Assembly (NCBI GenBank): GCA_021798235.1
Contig: JAJZMO010000294.1
Location: forward strand, 1-5,964
DNA: 5,964 nt
DNA from: Acidobacteriota bacterium
GTDB lineage: Bacteria; Acidobacteriota; Terriglobia; Terriglobales; Acidobacteriaceae
Direction: 5' to 3'
The notes below the pieces were generated by a model, which did no database searches, was not told the origin of the DNA, and saw nothing but the letters and a program-made list of their open reading frames with translations. Made by a program: the position numbers and the translations under genes. This document shows, in pieces, positions 1-5,888 of the stretch. Positions within the stretch are counted from its first letter, which is position 1. Each line of letters opens with the position of its first letter.

Positions 1-1218
1 CCGGAGGATCTTGATCTGCGCCCAGAGACGCTGGCGGCCTTCAACAATCTGGTGCGCGAGGCCGGAGCACTTTACGCATCGCGCCACTACACCAGCTATC
101 ACTTTCTGGTGACGCTCAGCGATCAAGTAGCGCACTTCGGCTTGGAGCATCATCAATCGAGCGACGACCGCGTGCGCGAAAAAACATTTTTGGAGCCGGA
201 CCTGCTCCTGCTCGAAGGCGATCTGTTGCCGCACGAGTTCACACACTCCTGGAATGGAAAGTATCGCCGTCCCGCCGGGCTGCTCTCTCCGGATTATCAA
301 ACGCCCATGCGCGGCAACCTGCTCTGGGTTTATGAAGGGCTAACGGAATATCTGGGCGGCGTGCTGGCCACACGCAGCGGCATTTGGACGCAGCAACAGT
401 ACCGCGACGAGTTGGCCGATGTAGCTGCGCAGATGGACCAACGCCCGGGCCGCACTTGGCGCGATCTGCAAGACACGGCCACCGCGGCGCAAACCTTATA
501 TGACAGCAGTGGCCAGTGGGACAATTGGCGTCGCGGCGTGGATTTTTATCCTGAGGGCCAATTGCTCTGGCTCGACGTGGACACGACGATCCGGCAAATG
601 AGCCACGGCAAAAAATCCATCGATGACTTCTGCGCGCGCTTCCACGGCCTGGGCGGCAACACCGCGCCCAAGGTGGTGCCGTACACATTCGACGACATTG
701 TGAAAAATCTAAACGCCGTGCAGCCAAATGACTGGGCACAGTTTTTGCGCGAGCGACTGACCAGCACGGCTCCGCATGCACCGCTCGGCGGCGTGGAGCA
801 TGGCGGCTATCAGCTCGTCTACACCAGCTCGCCCAACTCCATGATGCAGGCCAGCGAAGGCCTGAACGGCGTCAACGCCTGGTATTCACTCGGCCTGCTG
901 GCCACGCATACAGGCACGCTGCGCGATGTGCGCATCAACTCCCCCGCATACAAAGCTGGACTGGGGCCGGGCATGCATCTGATCGCCATCAATGGCCGCG
1001 CCTTCACTGACGCAGTCCTGCACGCGGCGATTCGCAACACAACCAGCTCCTCCGCGCCAATACAGTTGATCGTCGAAAATACGGGATACTTCCGCGTGGT
1101 CAACATGAACTACCAGGGCGGCGAACGCTATCCAACGCTGGAGCGCATCAACAACACGCCCGATCTTCTCGATGCAATTCTTGCGCCGCGCACACAACCA
1201 CCCGTGGCAAAAAACTGA
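1..1218 (+). CDS. M61-family metallopeptidase with PDZ domain (5' end outside window)
   Basis: This is the C-terminal part of a zinc aminopeptidase-like protein of the M61 (glycyl aminopeptidase) family. The frame is open from base 1, so the start lies upstream; 405 residues are visible. A GTG at 52 is internal, not a credible start. Numbering from base 1, a GLEHHQSS segment (residues 47-54) matches the family's GLEH..S signature. The zinc motif HEFTH is at 78-82 (bases 232-246), and the probable third ligand is the Glu in VYEGLTEY (Glu112, base 334). A PDZ-like domain spans about 297-362, with the RINSPAYKAGLGPGMHLIAI core typical of ligand-binding PDZ folds. The C-terminal GGERYPTLER...DLLDAIL also fits the family. 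Acidobacterial members are usually secreted or periplasmic, but the signal region is not in view. The gene converges on recJ. The family is confident; the substrate is unknown. Confidence 0.93.
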   Translation, partial: PEDLDLRPETLAAFNNLVREAGALYASRHYTSYHFLVTLSDQVAHFGLEHHQSSDDRVREKTFLEPDLLLLEGDLLPHEFTHSWNGKYRRPAGLLSPDYQTPMRGNLLWVYEGLTEYLGGVLATRSGIWTQQQYRDELADVAAQMDQRPGRTWRDLQDTATAAQTLYDSSGQWDNWRRGVDFYPEGQLLWLDVDTTIRQMSHGKKSIDDFCARFHGLGGNTAPKVVPYTFDDIVKNLNAVQPNDWAQFLRERLTSTAPHAPLGGVEHGGYQLVYTSSPNSMMQASEGLNGVNAWYSLGLLATHTGTLRDVRINSPAYKAGLGPGMHLIAINGRAFTDAVLHAAIRNTTSSSAPIQLIVENTGYFRVVNMNYQGGERYPTLERINNTPDLLDAILAPRTQPPVAKN

Positions 1219-1221
1219 GCA

Positions 1222-1244
1222 TTCCGATCGAAGCACTATCGGAA
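1222..1244. terminator. Inverted repeat between convergent genes, possible weak terminator
   Basis: Arms TTCCGAT (1222-1228) and ATCGGAA (1238-1244) pair perfectly around a 9-base loop in the 31-base gap between the peptidase and recJ stops. Read on the minus strand, a run of six T (complement of 1209-1214) follows after 7 bases, which would suit recJ termination, although the gap is longer than in a canonical intrinsic terminator. On the plus strand only a short TTT follows. The function is inferred. Confidence 0.35.
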
Positions 1245-1249
1245 ATCAT

Positions 1250-2971
1250 TTACAAGGGCCTGCAGGGATGCAGGCCCGTAATTTCGATCTCGAGCTTGTC
1301 TGTGCTCAGACCATCCGTCGGGCGAATTCTGTACGCCACATCCACGCTGGCTCCATCGCCAACACCCATAGCAGCAAGTCGCGCGGTCCAGTTCCAGCCA
1401 AGGGCGGTTTGCTGTCTTCCCCCAACGGTCTGCGCCAGTTGCAAACGAATGTGGCGCTCCTTCATCACGCGCGGCGCACCACAGATGCGCACTGCGCGCG
1501 CCAGAAACGTCGGCTCAGGATTCTCCATGCCAAAGGGAGCCAGCCGCTCCACCCAGGCGGCCAACGCGGGCGTCAAGCGATCCAGCGGCAGCTCCACATC
1601 ATACGCAAGTGCATCCGCAGTGCTGGCCTCCCCAGGGTTCTCCTTCGCGTAGGCACAGAGGCGCGCACGTAGCTCGGACACGCGTTCCGAGGGCAAGGAA
1701 AAACCAACCGCCTGCGCATGTCCACCGTGACGCGTGAATAATTCACTGCAACTTTCAATGGCATTCAGCAGATGAAAGCCGGGAACCGAGCGTCCGGATC
1801 CATACGCTTCCCCTGCCTCCTGCGTGATGACCAGCGTGGGCTTGCCGGTGCGATCCACCACACGCGAAGCGAGAATGCCGAGCACCCCGCGATGCCATCC
1901 CTCCCCATCCAGCACGAGCATTGGCTCCTCAGCCAACGTGGCATCTTCGCGCAGACGGCGCTCAATAGTCTCCAGCGCCCGCTGTTCCGTGCTGCGACGA
2001 TCCTGATTCAGGTTGTGCAACTTTTCAGCCAGGCGACGCGCCTCTGCCGGATCGCGCGTGGTAAAGAGTTCCACCACATCGCTGGCTGCATCCATGCGTC
2101 CGGCAGCGTTCAAGCGTGGCGCAATGCGAAAGGCAATGTCATAGGCGCGCAGACGGCGCGTGGCATCGATCTCCGCAAAGGCAAAGAGTGCGCGCAAGCC
2201 GGGATGCACCGGATTGGCAAGCTGCTCCAGGCCCAGCGCAGTGATGACGCGGTTTTCGTCGAGCAAGGGCACCGAGTCTGCAACCGTGGCCAGCGCCAGC
2301 AGCTTGAGAAACGAGGGCAGCGTTTTCGTCCGTGTCCGCTCGCGATCCTGCGCCTCCAGCAACGCCTGTGCCAATTTGAAAGCTACCCCCGCACCGCAAA
2401 GATGTTTGCAGGGATACATACATCCGGGCTGGTTGGGATTCAAAATGACCAGCGCGGGCGGCAATCCTTGGACAGCATCGGGCAGGTGATGATCGGTAAT
2501 GATGAGATCCACCCCAAGGCGCTGCGCCTCTTCGGCAGCGGCAAAGGCGCGGATGCCATTGTCCACGCTGATCACCAACTGCACGCCCTCCGCTGCGGCT
2601 TGCGCAATGGCGTCGGCCTGCATTCCATAACCATCCCGCAGCCGGTGGGGAATGTGAAAACGGCAAACCCCACCCAGCGATTCGAGCGCGGTCTTGAGCA
2701 ACACGACGGCCAGCGTGCCATCCACGTCATAATCGCCGTAGAGCAACATGGTCTGGCGCCGCGCAATCGCTGCCTGAATCCGTGCGACGGCCACGCCCAT
2801 GCCCAGCATGGCAAAGGGATCGTGCAGTGCATCCAAACTGGGATGCAAGAACGCCTGCATCTGCTGCGCTGTATGCACACCGCGCGCACGCAACAACTCC
2901 ACAATCACTGGCGGCAGCGCAGGCAGGTGCGCCGCTTGCAGCTCAGCGCTCACAACAGCGGGTGCGCTCAC
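1250..2971 (-). CDS. recJ: Single-stranded-DNA-specific 5'-3' exonuclease RecJ
   Basis: RecJ degrades single-stranded DNA 5' to 3', using Mn2+ or Mg2+, in RecFOR recombination, base excision and mismatch repair; it is cytoplasmic. The 573 residues match the usual length of a compact bacterial RecJ. DHH domain motifs are all present: DYDVDG (80-85), VDNG (136-139), DHH (160-162), NPN (178-180), CGAG (192-195), ADSVPL (231-236) and RLNAAGRM (286-293). The DHHA1 domain follows, with WHRGVLGI (359-366), GSGRS (391-395) and GGHAQAVGFS (416-425). LAPFGMENPEP (477-487) begins the C-terminal OB-fold-like part. The start is GTG at 2971, whose GTGA overlaps the TGA of the upstream acidic-protein gene; a TGAGGA Shine-Dalgarno lies 6-7 bases upstream. 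No catalytic residue appears to be missing. The stop is TAA at 1250-1252, facing the peptidase gene. Confidence 0.97.
   Translation of the reverse strand: MSAPAVVSAELQAAHLPALPPVIVELLRARGVHTAQQMQAFLHPSLDALHDPFAMLGMGVAVARIQAAIARRQTMLLYGDYDVDGTLAVVLLKTALESLGGVCRFHIPHRLRDGYGMQADAIAQAAAEGVQLVISVDNGIRAFAAAEEAQRLGVDLIITDHHLPDAVQGLPPALVILNPNQPGCMYPCKHLCGAGVAFKLAQALLEAQDRERTRTKTLPSFLKLLALATVADSVPLLDENRVITALGLEQLANPVHPGLRALFAFAEIDATRRLRAYDIAFRIAPRLNAAGRMDAASDVVELFTTRDPAEARRLAEKLHNLNQDRRSTEQRALETIERRLREDATLAEEPMLVLDGEGWHRGVLGILASRVVDRTGKPTLVITQEAGEAYGSGRSVPGFHLLNAIESCSELFTRHGGHAQAVGFSLPSERVSELRARLCAYAKENPGEASTADALAYDVELPLDRLTPALAAWVERLAPFGMENPEPTFLARAVRICGAPRVMKERHIRLQLAQTVGGRQQTALGWNWTARLAAMGVGDGASVDVAYRIRPTDGLSTDKLEIEITGLHPCRPL
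1256..1277. terminator. Perfect 9-bp hairpin within the last codons of recJ
   Basis: The arms GGGCCTGCA (1256-1264) and TGCAGGCCC (1269-1277) are exact reverse complements around a 4-base loop, a very stable GC-rich stem. It lies inside the final recJ codons, ending just before the stop. On the plus strand it comes 37 bases after the peptidase stop and is followed by GTAATTTCG, only a poor T tract; on the minus strand TTGTAAATGATTT follows. It may act as a bidirectional terminator or 3'-end stabiliser for the two convergent messages, but it lacks a strong U run. Confidence 0.4.
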
Positions 2972-3453
2972 GCCTCATCCTCACCCTCTTCGTCTTCGCC
3001 AGCATCCTCCAGCAACTCTTGCAGCGATTGGATCGTCTCCACCAACTGGCTGTACTGGCCGTACCATGCGGTCATCGTTGCATGAACGAAGAGGAACCCT
3101 TGATGGGGAAAGGCCAATTCGATGTGGCCAGTTTTTCCGGAGTGCTGCAGGAGCTGCTCGGGCTGTCCGAGATCTAACTCCACGTCTTCCTCCGCGGCCA
3201 GTTGCTGCAATTCGTCCAGCAGCGTCTCCAGCGTTTCTCCGTCCAACTTCTCTTCTGCCAGCAGTACCAGCGGAGCGTTGACGGCCTTGGCCATTTCGAC
3301 AAAGTCCTTCCAGCTTTCCGTGTTGGTCGGATCGTTCCACCAGATGCGTTGCGCCTCCTCTGGAATCATCGCGGGAAAGTGGCGGATGCCGTGGCCTTCG
3401 ATAAAGGCGATCATGTCGTCTTTCAGGGCGAGTAGGTTGTCCAGTTCGTTCAT
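2968..3453 (-). CDS. Acidic conserved-looking protein of unknown function, coupled to recJ
   Basis: I do not recognise this family. From the ATG at 3453 it has 161 residues, of which 36 are Asp/Glu and only 7 Lys/Arg. It contains a WWN motif (38-40), a hydrophobic strand-like stretch PLVLLAEE (61-68), a Glu/Leu-rich helical region (70-93), an aromatic segment TAWYGQY (128-134), and a final acidic tail (149-161) in which ten of 13 residues are acidic. There is no signal peptide or membrane segment, so it should be cytosolic. A GTG directly before the ATG (3456) would add one residue; ATG with an upstream GAAG is preferred. Its TGA stop overlaps the recJ GTG by four bases, so the two are probably co-transcribed and translationally coupled. 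A role linked to RecJ or DNA repair is suggested only by position. Confidence 0.82.
   Translation of the reverse strand: MNELDNLLALKDDMIAFIEGHGIRHFPAMIPEEAQRIWWNDPTNTESWKDFVEMAKAVNAPLVLLAEEKLDGETLETLLDELQQLAAEEDVELDLGQPEQLLQHSGKTGHIELAFPHQGFLFVHATMTAWYGQYSQLVETIQSLQELLEDAGEDEEGEDEA
2978..2983 (-). promoter_or_regulatory. Shine-Dalgarno site for recJ inside the upstream gene
   Basis: On the minus strand TGAGGA (2983 to 2978) ends 6 bases before the GTG at 2971, giving good spacing for ribosome binding. It supports the GTG start that overlaps the upstream stop codon. A second GAGG, one base from the GTG, is too close to serve. The site lies within the acidic tail codons of the preceding gene. 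Confidence 0.6.
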
Positions 3454-3456
3454 CAC

Positions 3457-3519
3457 ACTTCGTATTCTCGCAGACTGCTTTAGGATAAGGACAGAGAATC
3501 CTTTTCAGGAGCGGAACCA
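3457..3519. promoter_or_regulatory. Divergent intergenic region, promoters not resolved
   Basis: These 63 bases separate the acidic protein/recJ unit (minus) from the ferredoxin gene (plus), so promoters in both directions should lie here or nearby. I see AT-rich elements (TATTCT at 3463-3468; TAGGAT at 3481-3486, reading TATCCT at 3487-3482 on the minus strand) and a short inverted repeat AGGAT/ATCCT (3482-3486 and 3498-3502). No element pairs convincingly with a -35 box. The inverted repeat could be an operator, but it is short enough to be chance. Confidence 0.3.
3507..3511 (+). promoter_or_regulatory. Shine-Dalgarno site for the ferredoxin gene
   Basis: AGGAG ends 8 bases before the GTG at 3520. 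It decides in favour of that GTG start, which also places the first cluster cysteine at the family's normal distance from the N-terminus. Confidence 0.7.
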
Positions 3520-3882
3520 GTGGCACAGTTTGAACGACATGTATTCGTGTGTACCAATCAGCGGGAACCGGGCAGCGCGCGCCCTTGGTGCAATGCGGAC
3601 GGCAAAGCGGAGCTGCACAAAATCCTCAAGCAGGCCTCGGATGCTGCGGGGTTAAAGACAACGGTGCGCATCAACAAAGCTGGATGTCTGGACCAGTGTG
3701 AGCATGGCCCCACGGTCGTCGTGTATCCAGAGGCGATCTGGTATGGCGGCGTGCAGGCTGCGGATGTGGCTGAGATCGTGCAATCACATCTGCTCGATGG
3801 CCGCCCCGTGGAACGGCTGCGCCTGCAAGAGGGCTGCATCAACACGGCAACCTGCGCGCACCGGGCCACGAAGAATCCGTAA
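3520..3882 (+). CDS. Thioredoxin-like [2Fe-2S] ferredoxin
   Basis: This is a small soluble electron carrier of the thioredoxin-fold [2Fe-2S] ferredoxin family (Clostridium pasteurianum / Azotobacter Shethna I / Aquifex Fd4 type). The 120 residues carry the four cluster cysteines in the family pattern: C11 (VFVC), C24 (RPWC), C56 and C60 (AGCLDQC), close to Aquifex Fd4 spacing. HGPTVVVYPEAIWYGGV (62-78) and the following DVAEIVQSHLLDGRPVERL also match the Aquifex protein closely, from memory. The C-terminus extends to about residue 120 and adds two cysteines and a histidine (C106, C112, H114) not seen in Aquifex Fd4. The start is GTG with AGGAG 8 bases upstream. It appears monocistronic, divergent from the recJ unit and 61 bases before tRNA-His. 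Its redox partner cannot be told from the neighbours. Confidence 0.93.
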   Translation: MAQFERHVFVCTNQREPGSARPWCNADGKAELHKILKQASDAAGLKTTVRINKAGCLDQCEHGPTVVVYPEAIWYGGVQAADVAEIVQSHLLDGRPVERLRLQEGCINTATCAHRATKNP

Positions 3883-3891
3883 CCGACCTCG

Positions 3892-3922
3892 TCGACACGA
3901 ACCATCCCGGCAATGCTAGAAT
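3892..3922 (+). promoter_or_regulatory. Possible sigma70-type promoter for tRNA-His
   Basis: TCGACA (3892-3897; 5 of 6 with TTGACA) and TAGAAT (3917-3922; 5 of 6 with TATAAT) are separated by 19 bases, slightly longer than ideal. Initiation near 3929 would leave a leader of about 15 bases before tRNA-His, which is normal for a tRNA gene. The ferredoxin stop is only 10 bases upstream of the -35 box. This is pattern matching only. Confidence 0.35.
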
Positions 3923-3926
3923 TGCC
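3909..3926. repeat. Short inverted repeat upstream of tRNA-His
   Basis: GGCAAT (3909-3914) and ATTGCC (3921-3926) pair around a 6-base loop, with five T at 3936-3940, nine bases after the stem. It could be a weak terminator for the ferredoxin message, but it overlaps the best -10 candidate for tRNA-His. The two readings compete and neither is strong. Confidence 0.25.
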
Positions 3927-3943
3927 TAGTAGAGATTTTTCAC

Positions 3944-4019
3944 GGCGGCTATAGTTCAGCGGCAGAACGCCGGTCTGTGGCACCGGATGTCGTGGGTTCG
4001 AACCCCACTAGCCGCCCCA
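3944..4019 (+). tRNA. tRNA-His, anticodon GTG
   Basis: A complete cloverleaf can be drawn. The acceptor GCGGCTA (3945-3951) pairs with TAGCCGC (4009-4015); the D stem is GTTC/GAAC (3954-3957, 3965-3968); the anticodon stem CCGGT/ACCGG has loop CTGTGGC, with anticodon GTG at 3977-3979; the T arm is GTGGG-TTCGAAC-CCCAC (3992-4008). The extra G at -1 (3944) opposite C73 (4016) is the histidine identity pair, and it is encoded in the gene. CCA is encoded at 4017-4019. It reads CAC/CAU codons. The hydrolase ORF begins within about 35 bases downstream with no terminator visible. Confidence 0.98.
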
Positions 4020-4053
4020 AATCGAGCACTTGGCCGGGAGACGCCCGCGCACA

Positions 4054-5241
4054 ATGCCCATGCGATCCCCACTGCACACGCCGCTATTTGTCCCCGGCGA
4101 CCCCACTCCGAACGCATCCCAGCCCCTCGTGGGCGACACAGAACAAAATACGAATCACAGCAACATCCAAAGCAATCCTCGCGCCCTCACAAGCGCGCCT
4201 TGGCTGGTGCCATTTGTACCGCGTCGCTACCTGGGCCAATCCGTCAAGCAGCCGGATGCGCAAACGCTTCTGGCAAACTTTTTGCCGCGCGATGTACAAC
4301 TGCCCGAACCAGAAAGTGTGTTGGTGGAAGTAGAGGCCTCGACGCAAAGCCATGTGCTGTGCCATTGCCATTGGCAACCACAGGAGGTGCGCTCGGAACG
4401 GCTCACCCTGCTGCTGCTGCACGGTCTGGAGGGATCTTCGCAATCGCAATACATGCTGGGCAATGCGGACAAGGCGCTGCGCGCCGGTTGGAACGTGATC
4501 CGCATGAATATGCGCAATTGCGGCGGCACGGAGGCAATTTCGCCCACGCTCTACCACTCCGGCCTATCGGGCGATGTGGCCGCTGTGGCGGAGCATTTTG
4601 TTGCGCGCGAGCAGCTGCAATCGCTGGCTTTCGTGGGGTACTCGATGGGCGGCAACATGGTGTTGAAATGCGCGGGCGAGTGGGGAGCGCAAGCTCCACC
4701 ATGGCTGCGCGCCGTGATCGGCGTCTCCCCCCTGATTGATCTCTCCGCCAGCGCCGATGCACTGCACGCGCTGCGCAACCGGCTTTATGAATGGAATTTT
4801 CTGCTGAACATGCTGCGACTCTACCGCAAAAAGGCTCAGCTATTTCCCGAGCACTTTCCCATCGGGGCTAGCCAGCAGGTGACCAGTATTCGCAGCTTTG
4901 ATGAGTACATCGTTTCGCCCAACTGTGGCTTCGCCAACGCCGACGATTACCATTACCGCGTGGCCGCTGCGCGCGTCATTGATCGCATCGCCGTGCCCAC
5001 ACTGCTGCTGAATTCGCTTGACGATCCCTTCATTCGCCTGTTGCCAGAGACGCGCGCAAAGATTCTGGCCAACCCGGCCATCGCGCTGGTCGAGACAGAA
5101 CATGGCGGGCACTGCGCATTTTTGGCTCAACCGGAAGGTGAAGATGACGGCTACTGGGCCGAGCAAACCATTGTGCGTTACCTGCACTGGGTGTTGTCAG
5201 CGCAGCCCAGTCCACGCAGTTCTGCAGCGGAACCACAGTGA
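4054..5241 (+). CDS. YheT/ABHD-type alpha/beta-fold hydrolase
   Basis: This is a cytosolic serine hydrolase of the COG0429 family (E. coli YheT, eukaryotic ABHD1/2/3 relatives); the physiological substrate is not known. From the ATG at 4054 it has 395 residues. Motifs: DAQTLLANFLPR (68-79), the counterpart of the YheT 'HLQT' region; oxyanion-hole loop HGLEGSS (123-129); MRNCGGTE (153-160); YHSGLSGDV (167-175); nucleophile elbow GYSMGGN with Ser197 (codon 4642); acid residue in LDDPF (Asp323 or Asp324); and catalytic His353 in EHGGHCAF. The first 45 residues are Pro/Asn/Thr-rich and look unlike the family. The start is uncertain: TTG at 4030 is in frame but lacks a ribosome site, while GGGAG (4036-4040) lies 13 bases before ATG 4054; ATG 4060 is another option. 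The stop TGA shares its A with the next gene's ATG, implying coupling. Confidence 0.9.
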   Translation: MPMRSPLHTPLFVPGDPTPNASQPLVGDTEQNTNHSNIQSNPRALTSAPWLVPFVPRRYLGQSVKQPDAQTLLANFLPRDVQLPEPESVLVEVEASTQSHVLCHCHWQPQEVRSERLTLLLLHGLEGSSQSQYMLGNADKALRAGWNVIRMNMRNCGGTEAISPTLYHSGLSGDVAAVAEHFVAREQLQSLAFVGYSMGGNMVLKCAGEWGAQAPPWLRAVIGVSPLIDLSASADALHALRNRLYEWNFLLNMLRLYRKKAQLFPEHFPIGASQQVTSIRSFDEYIVSPNCGFANADDYHYRVAAARVIDRIAVPTLLLNSLDDPFIRLLPETRAKILANPAIALVETEHGGHCAFLAQPEGEDDGYWAEQTIVRYLHWVLSAQPSPRSSAAEPQ

Positions 5242-5888
5242 TGGACGCGGATTGGTCGGTTGAATGTGCGGCGAATGATCCCACCATCGCTGTGCCGTGG
5301 AGCAACCAGGATGCCTGCCTGAAATTTATCAATCTGCGTACCACCCCGAACAGACTCGAGCAGATTCCAGAGGCCCAGCAGCACCCGGCTTTGGCAGAGG
5401 CGCTGCGCGCGTGGAACCAACCAACCGGGCCAATCTTCACCGCCAAGTGCGATGTGTGGAAATATACGGCTGCGCTCTTCGACGCAGAGGATGATGCGCA
5501 CTTTGACTTTGCCCAGGCCAGCTATGTGGATGTATTGCCAACGGCAGCTGTAGAGTTTTTCAGCTTTGCGCAGATGGAGCAAGTCGTACGCCAATGGTGC
5601 GCAGCAGCACGCGCACTGCCCTGCGAACAGGCGCGCTGTGAGTGGGTCGTGCGCCGCGCCTGGATCAGCACTGCGCTGGATTTGCCACCTGCCGAAGCCG
5701 CCGCCGCAGAGTGGCGCGCCGGGTTTGCCACAACGCTCTATGTTTGGGGCTATGGTGCAACGGAAGATCTGGCGGCAGCGGCATGGGCGCAAGCGTTGCG
5801 GCTACTGATTCCTCTGCTGTGCACGGTGCGTGCAGCCCACACCAACGCATACAATATATCCACGGCCCGGCCAGCAACGGGCGAGTAG
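5241..5888 (+). CDS. Protein of unknown function, coupled to the hydrolase, ending inside tRNA-Arg
   Basis: I do not recognise this family. From the ATG at 5241 it has 215 residues, with no signal peptide or membrane helix. It has an N-terminal segment PWSNQDACLKFINLR (19-33), then TAKCDVWKY (67-75), acidic DAEDDAHFDF (81-90), SYVDVLP (94-100) and an Ala/Trp-rich, mostly helical C-terminal half. Seven cysteines (9, 26, 70, 120, 128, 133, 194) show no clear metal motif, though C120, C128 and C133 are close together. Ordinary codon use and the TGATG junction with the hydrolase stop argue for a real gene translated by reinitiation. A GTG immediately before (5238) would add one residue. The last ten bases, including stop TAG 5886-5888, are also the 5' end of tRNA-Arg, so the tail after about residue 205 may be poorly conserved. 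Confidence 0.75.
   Translation: MDADWSVECAANDPTIAVPWSNQDACLKFINLRTTPNRLEQIPEAQQHPALAEALRAWNQPTGPIFTAKCDVWKYTAALFDAEDDAHFDFAQASYVDVLPTAAVEFFSFAQMEQVVRQWCAAARALPCEQARCEWVVRRAWISTALDLPPAEAAAAEWRAGFATTLYVWGYGATEDLAAAAWAQALRLLIPLLCTVRAAHTNAYNISTARPATGE
5850..5855 (+). promoter_or_regulatory. Possible -10 box for tRNA-Arg inside the upstream ORF
   Basis: TACAAT differs from TATAAT by one base and sits in a locally AT-rich patch (5849-5859) within otherwise GC-rich coding sequence. Initiation near 5862 would give a leader of about 17 bases before tRNA-Arg at 5879. I find no good -35 hexamer at 16-18 bases upstream, so the tRNA may instead depend on readthrough from the upstream genes. Confidence 0.35.

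Noticed and set aside
80..84. Unusual TLA after the RecJ DYDVDG motif (protein residues 86-88, where TTS/TTA is common)
   Set aside because: The positions given are protein residues. These are not metal ligands and all catalytic residues are intact, so this is ordinary family variation.
239..781. 180-codon minus-strand frame opposite the peptidase
   Set aside because: Arg/Cys/Pro-rich shadow of the M61 coding frame, which contains the zinc motif.
1772..3085. 437-codon open frame on the plus strand across recJ
   Set aside because: It lies opposite recJ, whose full set of DHH/DHHA1 motifs shows the minus strand is coding. Its composition is His/Arg/Gln-rich with no domain, typical of an antisense frame in GC-rich DNA.
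3511..3522. Shared string GCGGAACCA before two starts (3511-3519 and about 5228-5236)
   Set aside because: Nine bases shared near the ferredoxin and unknown-ORF starts is weak. No spacing or symmetry suggests an operator, so chance is likelier.
2981..3526. 181-codon minus-strand frame overlapping the acidic-protein gene
   Set aside because: Arg/Gly-rich shadow frame. The competing frame has ordinary composition and a recJ-coupled stop.
3122..3655. 177-codon plus-strand frame across the divergent region
   Set aside because: Ser-rich shadow of the acidic gene that runs out of frame into the ferredoxin start region; no ribosome site or domain.
3987..4739. 250-codon plus-strand frame starting inside tRNA-His
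   Set aside because: It begins within a tRNA, overlaps the hydrolase in another frame, and reads as low-complexity Ala/Arg sequence. The hydrolase frame has all catalytic motifs.
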